Of a stretch of DNA of 64,000 nucleotides, positions 1 to 13,475 are shown piece by piece. Below the pieces are notes generated by a model, which did not search any database, was not told the DNA's origin, and saw only the letters and a list, made by a program, of their open reading frames with translations. A program made the translations under genes and the position numbers. Origin of the DNA: Maniola hyperantus (lineage: Eukaryota > Arthropoda > Insecta > Lepidoptera > Nymphalidae); NCBI RefSeq assembly GCF_902806685.2, contig NC_048537.1, positions 10,438,720-10,502,719 of the forward strand, in the 5' to 3' direction. The stretch's first letter is position 1. Every line of letters begins with the position of its first letter.

Positions 1-57
1 TATCTCAATAAAAAATGAATTAAAAAAATTTGATTACTGAACTTAATTAAGCTCATT

Positions 58-136
58 TTTCACCGACTTCCAAAAAGGAAGTGGTTCTCAATTCGGCCGG
101 GTTTTTTTTTAATGTATGTTCACCGATTTTTAATAT
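58..136. repeat. Short interspersed repeat fragment
   Basis: tttcaccgacttccaaaaag ... ggttctcaattcgg with a T run; a recurring lepidopteran repeat piece by my recollection. Confidence 0.4.
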
Positions 137-691
137 TATTTTATGAAAACGTATTCAAATATTATTCTGTTAATAGTAGGTATAATAACTTTCAGGTATA
201 TTTTTTAATTGTTTTGATATAAATGATTTATAAACTAGGTAGAAATAAAAATAATATTAACAAAATGATATCTGTATCAAAAATATGACTAACAAAATTA
301 ACCTTAACAGTTTAATTATATTAACCTTAAAGATATTATCAACCTTAAAGATAAGTGCTCTTGGCATAAGTTTTAATTTGTCATCCCATATGACACGATC
401 ACAGAGAAAATTCTTAGCTAAAAGTACAATAGTTGGGAAATGCAACTTTAAACAATTTTATAAAAGTTCACGGAAGCTCGAGATAATTGCAAAAAGTGTT
501 ATGAAAGTTAATTGTATTTCACTTTACTTTTCCATGTGAGTGTGGGGAAAATTGGCACTATTCCAGAAAAAATATTAACCTCTTAGGGTGTGCGCACAAA
601 GTGTTTTTCAGAGTTGTGACATTATTTTAACGCAATTGACACGAAATGCGTTAGTAGCATTTTGTTTTAGTTTTTCTCTTTTTATACATAA

Positions 692-910
692 CTAGCTGAT
701 GCCCGCGACTTCGTACGCGTGGATTTAGGTTTTTAAAAATCCTGTGGGAACTCCTAAATTTTCCGGGATAAAAAGTAGCCTATGTCTTTCACCGAGTTGC
801 AAGCTACCTCTGTACCAAATTTCGTCAAAATCGGTTGAACGGTTGAGCCCTGAAAAGCTAGCAGACAGACAGACAGACACACTTTCGCATTTACAATATT
901 AGTATGGATA
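692..910 (+). repeat. Lepidopteran interspersed repeat I (ACTTCGTxCGCGTGG type), full length
   Basis: Starts CTAGCTGATGCCCGCGACTT, contains ccgggataaaaagtagccta and a (CAGA)n patch, ends atattagtatggata. Non-coding; many copies in the window. Confidence 0.85.
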
Positions 911-1002
911 TAATTATTATGGCTTGGATAATATTTGTAAAACTTGAAAAAAATAGAAAACTGCAATAGTTTACGAAGCTTACAATTTTTTGCAGAAAAA
1001 TT

Positions 1003-1222
1003 CATGATCACCATCATCAATCGCTAGTCCACTACTAAGCATAGTCCATGAAATCAAAATAAAAACGGTTTAGACCAAATTGGCTACAAATACCTTTTTG
1101 AGAACATTACGAAGAACTTTCAGGCATGCAGGTTTCCTTTCGATGTTTTTATTCGCTATTAAAGCTACGGATCGAATGCCTGGCCTACGAATAGGAGGTC
1201 GATATCTTAACCAATAGGATAT
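1003..1222 (-). mobile_element. SINE copy, old
   Basis: Plus-strand text tcaggcatgcaggtttcctt ... atcttaaccaataggatatc matches the SINE read in reverse, with the ATG-repeat tail near 1003. Heavily mutated. Confidence 0.65.
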
Positions 1223-2256
1223 CAACAAAAAAACTACAAATTATTTATTTTTACCATGACATTTTAACAATGAGTATTAAAAACTCACTAAGCTCCTAAC
1301 TAATATACCTGATCATAATACCGACGGTCGTGTGTTTCGAAAACGTGAGCTACGTGCACAGACCTTTAGCAAGAATACACTTAGAGCAGGTTATCTAATT
1401 TGAGCAGATTACTACAAAAATAGACATTGCCAGACTCGGGTTGGAATGGCCAGTACAAAATTAAAGCGAGAGAAAACTGAATTTCTTAATAACTTAATGG
1501 GATTTAGGGAATATTTGAATGGAGCGCTTTAAAATTATGTCTCAATTAACCCTCAACGGTCTGAGTGCGGCCGCGATGGCCGCTTTAATCTTGGGTTATA
1601 TTAGAGTACAATTATATGCCTATTTAAATGGATTGTATTCAGAACGGGCTCCATACAAACGGAGTTTGATTCCTATTTGAATATTAACCCACGCAGACTC
1701 ATCTAAACCTTAAGATTAAAATCGTGTCTCTTATGGTTAGATTTTTGTTAAATTCTTTCTTAACTCTGGCTAAAGTCTAGCAAAACCCTACTTTCTAAAT
1801 AAGTTAAGTTAATAAAAACAGTATTATCTAATATAATTTAATTCCCTATTTTACCCTTAAGGGGTGATTTTTAAGTAAAGCTTATACAGGTGTTTTTTTT
1901 ATTATTTAAAACTAATAACCGAAATGCTAATTGTATATCTCTAGCTTCTAAAAAAATTCACCCCCTTAGGGGTGAATTTTCTTAAAACCTTTTCTTATCT
2001 GATGCCTACGCCTCAGAAGAATTCTTAATAACAAATTTGTAGACTTTATAGTTCTTGAGATTTCGTGATTAGTCTATGAGTGAATGAGTGGTTATTTCGC
2101 TTTAATATAATAATAAAAGAAGATAACTGATTTTCATTTGTAATAAATACATATTAAAAACCTTGTAAAGTACAAACCAATCACATTACGGCTGTGAGTA
2201 GATACTTATGTTTAGTGAATAAACTCGTGTTACCAAACGCTTACAAGCCTATAGAT

Positions 2257-2460
2257 GTGGATATAAATCAACGAATAAGTGTAGTTTGGAGCTCGTTATT
2301 TATAGCACGCCTCTACGTGTGTCTTTACACTATAATGTTCGTGAATGGATGTATCCTCAGATACCACACTGCTGTCTCAGATTTACAGTAAGTCTTTAAA
2401 TCACCGCACAGGAAGCATGGACTGCACTCGTGGCTGCGAAACCACTGTTTCACACTATTG
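2257..2460. repeat. Diverged repeat pair G, copy 1
   Basis: ataaatcaacgaataagt ... gttcgtgaatggatgt ... cactcgtggctgc ... tttcacactatt; a second copy is at 3527-3708. No coding signal holds in both copies. Confidence 0.55.
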
Positions 2461-3526
2461 AAATTCATGCATCGTCATTCGCTAGTATATCTTTTAAAAA
2501 TATAACAGTAAAGTGACCATCGTCATATTATGTAAACATTACATGCACGTTATCTACTCCATAATATGAAGATTAATACTTGGGTATTGAATGTTTAAAA
2601 TTGCCACAGTGCTATAATTTTAGCATAAAATTATTATAATATTATTAAATTTATTACGTTACCTCAAAACTCTCTAATAATCCCTAGCATACACTAGCCA
2701 CTTTATACAATTCAATAATATTGTAATCCATATCATATAATAAAATAAAGAATATATAATAGTTATTTTGTTCCACTGTTTTAGCAAATTTCTGAGTTGC
2801 TTCGATATACTAAGGAAGTTGGTTAAAATTGGTCTCGCTAATGTAAAAATCGCTACGCCAACGGCTAGGTGTAGCAGATAGCGCCATGCCAGTAAGTATC
2901 ATGTACAGAAATATTTTTCCGATACCAAAATCTCTCAATAAAACGAAGGCTGGACCGTTTACAACAGATACATTTTTGACTCACCCACGAATAATGTTTT
3001 CCATAGTGTTTCTATACAAGTTAGACCGTGAACTGGCCGACTGGCCATGGTCCTTTGTTTATCGTTAAGCACTGAGGTTTATTCGCTGTACGATACGTAT
3101 GAAGATCGATATCTCATTTTCATAAAAAAAAATGTTTTTTTTTCTAATAGCAATTGTATCGAGCAATAAGAATTTGAAGACTATTACGTGGTAATAGCGT
3201 GACCGGTGGTCTGCCGCCAATCTGTCATGTATCTAGTGCAAATAGTTGCAACTTGCAGTACCTAAGCAGCACTAGGTATTTATTTACTTAAAATTTATTC
3301 AACAATCAGAATCATTTCAATTTCGGCACTTGCTAGAAGTCTTCGGTTTCGGCCAAAACTTTGGCCCATTTTGACCGAAGGTGGCTGAAACCGAAGCCGA
3401 AGGTTTGGTCGTACTCTAAATCAGAACCACGTTGAAATTGCGTTACTTTCACGTTGCGTCGCTTAGATGGGGTTTGGTTGGCCTTATAGTAAATTAAGGG
3501 CCCTGGGTTGCGGCTCTTCATAGTTA

Positions 3527-3708
3527 GCATATAAATCAACAAATAAGTATAGCTCCTAATAATTTATGGCACACCTCTACCCCGTTGTTCGTGTAATGGA
3601 TGTGCCCTCAGATATCAGTGGCTGCCGTCTTAAAATTACTCACCGTCCCGGAAACGTGGCCTCACTCGTGACTGCAAATCCACTTAGCTGTATTTCACAC
3701 ACTATTAA
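3527..3708. repeat. Diverged repeat pair G, copy 2
   Basis: Matches 2257-2460 in order with gaps (ataaatcaacaaataagt ... gttcgtgtaatggatgt ... cactcgtgactgc ... tttcacacacta). Confidence 0.55.
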
Positions 3709-4325
3709 GATAAGGAATAAAAATTACTTTTACCGCCGCGTTAGTGTAATGGACTTTTATTACATCCTGATTGTGTTTAAGATTAGAGCAATAAACAAAT
3801 TCCCCCTGCATATTAAAAGAAAATAATAGCCATAGTATTTAAAAATACTTTTGCAAATCACAACGCAATAGGTAGGTATGTAGTCTCTGTTACTGGCAAC
3901 TTGTTTAGAATTTCTGTAAGATAGAAAGGACATTACTTAGTTGTTCAATGTTTATCCCGAAACATGAAAAAACTGTATGCAAACAAAAACAATCACATAG
4001 TCTACCTGGTTTTGTGCAGTGTGAAATAATTTAGCTCTCCTTTTTATGCAAATTTGACGATAAACTTCAATTACAATTGAAACCTTAGCAAGTGCTAGAA
4101 ATATGAATAATTGTTCAGAATGATAAATAAGAAATATCAATTTAAAATGCAACTCTCTCTCCCGTACTAGCTAGATCTATTTCTATGCTAAATTATTTAA
4201 TGCTAAAAATTAAATAATTTAACAAGGCTAATAATAGAGTTTTGTTATGGTCCAGCTGTATGAAATTATATAACTAAGTAAGCATATTATAAAAATAAAT
4301 AATACGCGTATAAGTGAGCTTAGTG

Positions 4326-4437
4326 TAGGACGCCAGCACGGGTGGTCCGACGATAGGATACAAAGAGGTTGGCGGGATGAGGAAGGAAGGCTGCGGACTG
4401 GGTGTGGTGGTGCTCATTAAGGAAGACCTAGTTCCAA
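4326..4437 (+). mobile_element. RTE-type LINE 3' fragment
   Basis: Similar to LINE ends reading MRK.DR.WW.LG.AY. The stretch ggcgggatgaggaaggaagg to gaagacctagtt is a decayed copy, without the GATGAT tail. Confidence 0.55.
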
Positions 4438-4819
4438 GAATGAATATCAGCTAGAGGTATACCATTTTGAAAAACAAATAAAGAACGCAAGATCCTGTAA
4501 AAGTTTAAATTAGCAAAGTCCAAAAAAGACTTGATACGTAAATAAATTAAATGCATATTCCATTTTTGCTTATTTTGAGTCGAGATAGCCTCTTTGAGTT
4601 GTACATTTTCATCAACACTACCCTTCATTTGGGTACTCAGAATAATTGCAAGCCAAAAAAGAAAGTCGTTTGAAAATTACTTTTGCTCTGCGTTTTCATC
4701 AAAATTTATTTGGAAACTATCTCTCCGTCGAAAAGAACTGGGTGGGCGTTTTGACTATTCAATTATAAAATTATTTAACTAGATAAAAGTATGTCAAAGT
4801 AAATTAGTGCATTTAATAT

Positions 4820-5096
4820 AGGGTACCAAACTTTGACCTCTATTAATAGGTCCATGCTGGACCTGCGATTGACGACCTGTTTTTTAAAGAACTTGATTTT
4901 TGTCACTTCGAAATTTTGATTAGGTAATTTTTTGTAATAGCGGCAATAGAAATACACATTCTGTGAAAATTTCAACTCTCTTCCTATTACGATTTACGAG
5001 ATACAGCCCGCTTACAGACAGACGGACGGATGGACGGACAGCGGAGGACTCGTCTAGGGTCCCGTTGGCACCCTTCGGATACGGAACCCTAAAAAC
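4820..5096 (+). repeat. Interspersed repeat III, 3' part
   Basis: gtgaaaatttcaactctctt, gatacagcccgcttacagac, ends ggatacggaaccctaaaaac. The left limit is uncertain. Confidence 0.6.
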
Positions 5097-5187
5097 TAAA
5101 TCATTGGACTGGAATCTGGATGAAGCTAAATATGTAATAGATTAGGAAGCGAAGAGAGCATAATTATTTAAATCACTACACATCACT

Positions 5188-5415
5188 ACCCATATTATAA
5201 ATGAGAAATTATGTTTGTTTGTTAGTTTGTCGGTTTGTTGATTTATTGATTTGTTCTTCAATCACGTCGCCACGGATCGACGTGATTTTTTGCATGGGTA
5301 CAGTTGAAGACCTAGAGAGTGACATTGGCTACTGTTAATCCCGGAAAATCCCCGGAGTTCCCCCGGGATTTTTTATAACCTAAATCCACGCGTACGAAGT
5401 CGCGGGCATCAGCTA
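5188..5415 (-). repeat. Interspersed repeat I, reverse copy
   Basis: Begins cccatattataaatg and ends cgcgggcatcagctagta. Confidence 0.8.
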
Positions 5416-7175
5416 GTACCTATATAATTAATCCAGCAAAGGTGGTACCGGATAACAAATGCCACAGATGTAGGTACTTTACTTTTTCTCGCTCATTTCT
5501 GAATACTGTCTTTCTCAATGCTACCACGCCATCGGCCTACCTATATAATTAGATCGGAAAAAAATGGTCAGTTCTTATCCTGAAGTTTTTATCCACATGC
5601 TTATTATATTCAAATGTTTTTAAATAATATTATGTTTCTTGTGTTATAACTTCTAAGGTTAGGTAGGTATACCTACGGCAAAGTTATTTTCATTATTACG
5701 GCAAAACGCTAAAATTCTTGATAGTTTTATCTATTTAGAGTTAAAAAACCGAATTTTTCCTAAAGCTCTTAAAATTTTCCGTATACAGAATTCATACAGA
5801 AAATGAATGGAATATTAAATTATGTTGGTCTTGATTCTGTATAAAACAGACGAAGCGTCTTGTTGGGCTTTCAAGATGCTTTTAAGTTAATGAATAAGTT
5901 AAAAAAAAATTGACTCAATGATATAAACAGATGTTTATGTCTTTGTGAATTATGTTGAATAGATTAAGGTCTTAAAGAAAATCTAAGCAAGTTTTTATTA
6001 CATCATTTTTCGTATGATACTGAATTTAGATTAAATATAAATAAGTTTTGTAAAGAAGCTTTCGACTTAAAATTTTAATTGAAAATTCAAATAATTTATC
6101 ATTATTTAAAATGCTGTTAATCAATCTTAGATCTTATTTTCTGGTGACAATATAACGCGTTAGGGATGATTCATGCCAACACGTGGCAGGCGCGGGCCGT
6201 TCCACGTACGAGGCGCGAAAGAGGCACGGATTCAGAACATCACGAACATTTTATATGAACCAGTTCATTTTGAAATTTTTGGTGCCTTTTAGGATGCGCG
6301 CACACCTGCATCCTGCATCTTGTGTCTCCGCGACGGCTTCATTGACCACATTACCAATTCTATAAAACTTCTGTGCAAATCCCATATCAATCTTTCGTAC
6401 AAACACTTGACATTGCAGAGAAATCGCGTTGACAAAAGTTGCTCCTATGTGCGCGTCCTTAGATCGTATTGAACTAAAGATGATCGCACACGGCAAGACT
6501 TGCAAGATACAACAGATTCGCAAGTGTCGCTTTCAGTACTGAAAATTAGTGCGACGTCGGCAATATAGGGCCAAGTAATGATTTTCTATGTTAATTAATT
6601 TACCATTAAGTTAACAATAGTTTTAAAAAGTATATTCCAAAAACGATATTGTCAACTAATCAAGGAATAATATAATATGTAAAAATAATATATTTTTTAT
6701 CATTTACGACTTACTTTAGACTCAATCATCGATAGATCGAGATAAATGGACTGTTCAAATTAAGGCCTTTGCTCAACATTGGCTTTAAATACATAAATAA
6801 ATACAAATAATATATAATATATTGGGATTTGGGACCATTATAACTAAGTATAAATTAAGAAAAAATTGTAATAGAAAACACCAACTTCTGTGACTAGTGT
6901 ACACTACAAAGTATAAAATTTTTTTTTGTTTGCATACCTACCTACGTTTTTGAGGTTGGGCGAGCGTTTCCTCCTCCTTCAGCATAAACGATATACGCGG
7001 TACAAATAAAAAAAAAAATGTACTTTTTAGGGGCGCTTAAAGTCAGATTTTGAAAAAAATACTATATTAAGCTTTTTAGCTTTTAGCCCAAGTTTATATC
7101 ACATCAAAATCGACAGCTCCTGAATCCCCAGAGTGCAGCTGCAAGATTGAGAAGTTGGAATCTAGAGTTCAATGA

Positions 7176-7334
7176 TAGTACGCGACAGGTAGAGATGGCA
7201 ATCGGGGTATGAGGCAGGGAGACGCCCCGCACATCCGCACGTCACTCCCGCTATCCCGCACCGGGTTAGCGCGGGGGCTGAATTGGTGTGCGGGGGTCTG
7301 CGGGGCGTGCTCATCCCGATTGCCATCTCAACCT
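7176..7334. mobile_element. Foldback family A, copy 1
   Basis: A GC-rich near-palindrome. The terminal TAGTACGCGACAGGT...GATGGCAATC pairs with GATTGCCATCTC...; an inner GACGCCCCGCAC pairs with TGCGGGGCGT. Six copies lie in the window. MITE-like, with TA at the edges. No protein. Confidence 0.75.
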
Positions 7335-7435
7335 TTCCCATCCTATACGCTGTATGTAATGTGTCTACGCTTAGTAGAGTTTAATATTAATTTAAAATCA
7401 ACAGTTCCTCAATACCCACAGCTTAAGAGTGCAAG

Positions 7436-7611
7436 TGCGGTGTTCCCACTAGATTATAACATGGGGTTATTCAAGGGGGGACCAACAAATTCCTAAAAGG
7501 CCGGCAACGCATCGGCGGCTCCTCTGGTGCTGCAAATGGTTATGGGCGGCGGTAATCACTTAACATCAGGTGACCCGCCTGCTCGTTTGCTCGCTATATC
7601 TATAAAAAAAA
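7436..7611 (+). mobile_element. Non-LTR retrotransposon 3' end with A tail
   Basis: Contains ggccggcaacgcatcggcgg, cacttaacatcaggtgaccc and a terminal A run after ctcgctatatctat, a LINE tail common in Lepidoptera. The upstream DYNMGLFKGG frame is likely the end of its ORF. Confidence 0.7.
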
Positions 7612-7888
7612 AATACCAGGATTGAGGAGTTGGAAATTCCTAAGTCCCGCAAACTGCTTTTATCTGTTTTAAAAACACGCAAATCAGTCCAAAAACCTTG
7701 GAGGGATCAGTGTCTCCTCCTTTTTTGGCAAGTGGTTGAAATGTGTGGTTTATTTAAAACCAGCCATGTGCCAGTCAAAAAAAAAAACACTCACATACTG
7801 GAGGTTCCATATCTTATAGCGTATTTAAATAGTTAACTTTGTTAAATTATTGATTTATCTCTCAGTACTGAAACATGCTCTGTTTAGC

Positions 7889-8252
7889 GATATATTTTAA
7901 TATAAATAACGGGTTAGTACCACGATCGATTTGATGTTTTGATTTGTCGATATTTCAACCCAATTGCACGTAGTCACCACGGGACTGCGGTGCTACGAGA
8001 GATGAAGTTCGAGCTGTCATGGGCAGTAGCAAACTACTCTCTTTCGTATTTTACCGGACAACTCGTGAAGTTCCAGCGAAAATGACAAGAAAGAGGGTAG
8101 TTCGCTACTGCCCATGACTGCTCGAACTTCATCACTCATAGCACCACAGTCCCGTCGTGACCACGACCCGTGCAATAGAGTTGAAATATCGACAAATAAA
8201 AACATCAAATTAATCGTAGTATGCACCCCTTATCTACATTAAAATATGCTTT
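7889..8252. mobile_element. Large foldback element (single copy)
   Basis: Long inverted arms. The left ATTTGATGTTTTGATTTGTC and CGATATTTCAAC are mirrored by gttgaaatatcgacaaataa and aacatcaaat. The arms continue inward through the ATGAAGTTCGAGC and CATGGGCAGTAGC blocks with a loop near 8045-8090, and outward into TATTTTAAT. No ORF. Confidence 0.75.
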
Positions 8253-11200
8253 ATATATTTTAATTTTTAAATACACAAATGTGGCTAATCATTTGCACAC
8301 CGTCTGTAAACAACTACACTGACAGGTCTAAATCTAGTAAGTATGTACTATCCTGTTTCGCAACGAGCAATAAAAGGGATATCAAAGACCTGTCGTTTTA
8401 GTTTAGTTTAGAATGACAGGCCTTAATTTATTGATACCATTGCACTCACTGAAACTTAGGGCATGCTTTTACGCTAGGTAAACTACATAGATATGACTAA
8501 AATATTAAATAATACTTACCACATTATCATTATTTTGAATTATCACATTGTCAAAATAAATCTTCTCCAAATATTTATTAATTCAAATTATTCACCTCGT
8601 ACGTCCTTTTCATAGCACACATAACCGATTTCACTTTAATATTTTTCGTTTTTCAGTTTCATTTACTCACATACCTATAAGTCATTTCAGCACACACCTA
8701 TTTTGTCTTAAGCACTGAAGTTGCACGTACACAAATTGCAACTCGAAGTTGGGCTGAAAAGTTGCGTGCGGATCCAATACAGATCCAACCTGGATCTCAA
8801 CACGTACTGGCTGGTTCGTACATCAAGCGAGCGACTCGCTAGCGATGCAGCCGCGATCCATGCGCGGATGACTATGGAGGAGGAGTCTTTGACTAAACCA
8901 CGCCTACTAAGGAGCTACACATTTCTTTTTCAATATGTGTAATTCAATTTCGCTTATGTCTTCGCTGGGAAAGTTGATGCCCCGTTGTCGTTCAACACAA
9001 TGTTTTTTATGTAAACTGTAATGTAGTTCGCGAACCGAGTCGGCCCGCGTTACTACACCGTCTGATTTTCTCTTTCCTTTTTTTGCCAATTTCACGTGCG
9101 GTTGCTCATATCTAGCTGTATGGTAATATGAATTTGGCAATGCTTTGGTACTCGGAATAAATGGATTTGACTACCGAATTCGTATGAACTTTCGAATTGA
9201 ATTTTATTGAATTCGTTTAACAGCAAACAAAAACAGATTTACTTTTATTTTGATATTAACTGAATGGCGTTTTTATGATGTTAATAAATTCTTTATGTAA
9301 ACTCTACACGACTAAAAAGTCCAAAAGATTTGTAAATAATGTATGAAAAATATCAATATTTCTGTGCATTTTGCACAACCATGAAATAACTAGTTTCTTT
9401 TACAACTTTAACGCACTTGAATATAATGTACCTAAAACATTAGATAGGCACTTTCAAAGATTGTTAAAGAACGTCTTGAACTTGGTAGATTTTTAATTTT
9501 TTACTTTAAATTGCTCTTTCCCTGAAAAACAAAACAAAAATGACTTTCCTACTTACTTACTGACTTATGGGTTGTCGAAATGCATTGTGCTGGTCACATA
9601 AATAGGAATAAAAGTACTGGACATTAATTGTTTAACAATAATTTATCAAAGAGAAACTCAGTACGAAACGAGAACATAACTTGTAAGACTACTAATACAA
9701 ATTGCAATGCATTATTTATGACCTAATCGCTTACCTATTTCACTATACAGGTCATATTTAATGTATTGCGTACATTACGTAGTACCTATAAATCCTACCC
9801 AAAAACCCGCAACCCGTAACCGCAGTGTACCGCGCACACGGCGAACCTTGTAAAGGAATTCACTAAATTATAACAGTAAATTAAACGCTAGTTTCATTTG
9901 CGTTACAAAGTGAATTATGTGTCGGTGTCTCACTTCTGTCACCGCCAAAGTTACTACGGTTCAAAATTAATACAGTGCCATAAGCCAGCGTAATACCCTT
10001 ACGTCCTCAAGACACCTATTTCACCGTATCAAATTTTCTTAAACCGGTCACGGGATCCGCTACTCTATTCTCTACATCCAAAGAATAATTGTTATTTGTA
10101 GAGGTTTTGGCGTATAAGTCTCTATGCAGTTTTTTAATGATTATTATTAAATGTGCACCTATTTGTTTAGTGTCGCATTTAACAAGGTCCTTATGAGAGT
10201 CGACGCCTACAAATTATATTATGTAAGTTCATGTTAACACTTAGCTGTACCATCTTGAATGTTACCGAGAGTATCAAATTTAAGGAATAACTCATCAAAG
10301 CTCTAAGCTGAATAATTTGAACTTTGGTAACTCTATTGTCTTAGTATCAGGGTATTTGAGCTCTCCATTAATGTATCTTACTATGTATAACTATCTCAGT
10401 GCTTAGATATTGAATTTATTAAATGTTGGTTAGCAGAACGTTATTATCTATTATTTTTAAATTAATAAGAAAATATTATTTTTTCTATACTAATCACCTT
10501 TTGGCAAACTGTTTTTTGTGTGATTAGCGACAGTGCGACTTCGCATGGCGAGAACATAAATCCTCTTCATTCATTATCCCGTGGAAATTTCCAATAAACC
10601 GGTCTTGCTTCCTGTTTTCATCATAACGGGAACCTCTGTGCAAAATTTTAGTTTTCTAGGTCTAAGGGTTTGTGCCGGGCCTTTATGAGTATGTATGTGA
10701 GTCAGAACTTTTGTTTTTACGTTTGTTTAGATAGATAGATGGAGTAATATAATAAAGTTAGCATTAAGTAATCCCTTTACAGCTTTCCAATTACCTGCCG
10801 TACATGTGAAAACACTAGATCGTATCTTCCTAATGTAGTTTTCTAAGCGAACCTAAAAGAGATTCAAAAGAAAGTAGTTAGCCTCTTTACGCTAACGTTT
10901 CAACAACAAAAAAGGCAGCACTTTAAAAGGTAAAAGTTTTCTATAAGATCGTAAGTCCACTGTAATCCGTGTAAGTTTGCAACAGTGGATCGACTGCGAG
11001 CTAAAGAAAGCAAAAGTAGGCCGATCGCGAGAACTCCCTAGGGGCTCGTTTTGTTCCGAGCGATTTTCGCGTCTCGTTCTTATGATTAAGTCAACTCTTG
11101 CGGGATTTGAAACTGAGGCAGTGGTAGCTTGCTTGCAATTTTAGCACAATCCGAAAGAATTGATTGCCTACAATAAAAGGATCAAATTTTTCTTACGTAC

Positions 11201-12324
11201 TATCTTAGTTATAGTCTGAAATAGAAATACCTATTTTAGTGTCTATCAAAAAGGGCAAAATCTGCTAAAGTTATAAACATTGATATTAATGTAACATATT
11301 CTTAATATACTGTGTAATTTCAAGTAGAACCATCTATCACTACAACCCCTACTAAGAGAACCTGTATTATAGGAGACAGTACTCTCGCAACGCATGTTGC
11401 GTTGTGTGACACAACAGAATAGAGTACCTAGACTTAGAATAGAAGGTGCTTTTCAATCGTCTGATTTGAAGAATTTACCACTGGTTCGGAATGCCATTGC
11501 CATGCAATGTCTATAACAGAGAAACTGGTTTGCTAATTAGCAATAAACTCGGCAGTTATAGACAGCTGCAACTGCAACAATTTATGTGTTATGTGGTCAG
11601 TGAATTCAAAGAAACTAAAACGTGTGGAGATGATAATATTATATAACTAGGAATTAACTGCTACACTGGGTTAGATAAATATTTTTTCTTGCGCCATCAA
11701 AAGTTAGCAGTAAACCTCGAGTTAATTTTTTAAATCTTTAACCCACCTATGTGGGAGGGTTAAGTTGCTAACACTGGGTTAGTGAAGTTTAATGTCAAAT
11801 TATTGACAAGCACGTGACACAAAATTGATTGCATCAAACGACCAAAATGAATTGTCTTTGAAATTCTTCAAAAACAAAATACATCAGACAGACATATGCA
11901 GGAGCGTTGTAGTGCAAAAGAGACGTGAATAGAGGTAACTTCACTTCTTACAGACTACTTCATTCATTCATATTTGGGCGGGTTATTGAGCCGTACGGAT
12001 GTTACCAACCTTAAAAAGCGAAATGCCGGGTTAACTAGCTCCGTGTTAATTTTCATAAAATTCATCACAACATCGAGCTTTTTTGACTATTTAACCCGAA
12101 GTTACTAAGCCCGGTATATGTCATTTAACCCCGGTCTTTGACGCAAGCGGTCCTTAGTAAACAGTATGGCATGAACTTTTAAACATTGCCTATTAAATAT
12201 GCAGAGTTGTAATTTCAGTTTAATTACTTATTTAATTGACGACGCGGTGTAACACAACGTACCTACTTGATTGTATCAAATAATCGATACTCGTTAAGGT
12301 TAATTATTGTTTGTGAAATACTAC
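8253..12324. other. No gene seen
   Basis: AT-rich unique-looking DNA. Frames of 60-80 codons (8721-8942, 8907-9140) show no domain or splice context. A possible decayed repeat lies near 10570-10720. Confidence 0.5.
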
Positions 12325-12412
12325 TAGATGATACCCACAACTTCGTCCGCGTGGATGTAGGTTTTAAAAATCCCGTGGGAGTTCTCTCATTTTTAGAGAC
12401 ATAGGCTACCTA
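12325..12412 (+). repeat. Interspersed repeat I, 5' fragment
   Basis: cttcgtccgcgtggatgtag, aaaaatcccgtgggagttct. Confidence 0.75.
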
Positions 12413-12880
12413 CTACTAGAAGAAAATAACTACATACTGTGAAGAAAATAATACTAAAAATGTATTTGTACTACTGAACACGATCTTTTGTGTTTCGAAA
12501 CTTTTTTAAGAACAAAGGAACTCAACCAATAAAATAAACAAAACTCTATATAACTCACTTGTGAATAATAACAATGAAAAAGTCACAGTTTGATTATAGG
12601 TGTCATTATGGGCCTAATTGCGTTGAAAATAAGAGCCGCTATATGAGCAAGTGTGTTGAAAAAATTATAAATAGGTATGGATTAGATTTGACATGATTGC
12701 AACGTAGGTACTATCACTCTGCATGATATCACGTTTTTACGTAAGACTACTCGTAGTATGACACAAGTACATTACCAACAACAGTTTTCACTTACTACGT
12801 TAAATTGGAAAACTATGAAAATATCGTTTATATTCAGTTTTACGTAAAAGTTAACTGTGAGCACATAATAATTATGTGAG

Positions 12881-12991
12881 CGTACGGAGGCATTTGGATA
12901 ATAACGACAAAAGTTTTTGACTCCGGGCATTTGAGCTTTATTCTCGAATTCATTCGAACTCTTTTACATAAACGCTCGACTTTCGCGTGCT
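12881..12991. repeat. Diverged repeat pair H, copy 1
   Basis: ggataataacgacaaaagtt, gagctttattctcgaattc, ttttacataaacgc; the second copy is at 14000-14112. Outside these two blocks the flanks differ. Confidence 0.8.
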
Positions 12992-13160
12992 TACCTATTG
13001 AAAGAATCGAATAGAATAATATTATAATGGTGAAAATTTCATTTTCTCCAGAAATCATTTAAGTTATGATGTGACTATAATTATACTCCGTTGGTATGTA
13101 GGTAATAAGAGCTCCTAGGCAAACAAACATACTCAACCCAAATAGACCCTTAACGTATTT

Positions 13161-13215
13161 ATTAGGGTTCCGTACCAAAATGGTAGAAAAGGAACCCTTA
13201 TCGCGCGACTTAGTC
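13161..13215. repeat. Interspersed repeat III, short fragment
   Basis: agggttccgtaccaaaatgg and gaacccttatcgcgcgac. Confidence 0.5.
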
Positions 13216-13309
13216 TTTCCCATCTGTCACAAGTTTATTTTAGTAAGTACTGATGCTATGGATTTGAGGAGTAGTTTTAAATAATGCTTGCCCAACCTTA
13301 TTGCAAACT

Positions 13310-13475
13310 AGCTTATATGCTCGCATTTTTGTCCGCATGGACTACACTAATTTCAAACCCTTATTTCACCCCCTTATGGGTTGAATTTTCAAAAATCCTT
13401 TCTTAGCGGATCAAATTGATAGAGCAGTTAGTCAGTCAGTCAGTCAGTCACCTTTTCCTTTTATGTATTTAGAAG
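13310..13475 (+). repeat. Lepidopteran interspersed repeat II
   Basis: tccgcatggactacactaat, ttcacccccttatgggttga, (CAGT)n, tttatgtatttaga. Related ends to repeat I but a different body. Confidence 0.7.

Noticed and set aside
6251..6523. 90-codon minus-strand frame with Cys residues
   Set aside because: No recognisable domain, no splice context, and overlapping frames on the other strand.
7209..7496. 95-codon frame
   Set aside because: It spans a GC-rich foldback element and part of a LINE end; composition alone explains the openness.
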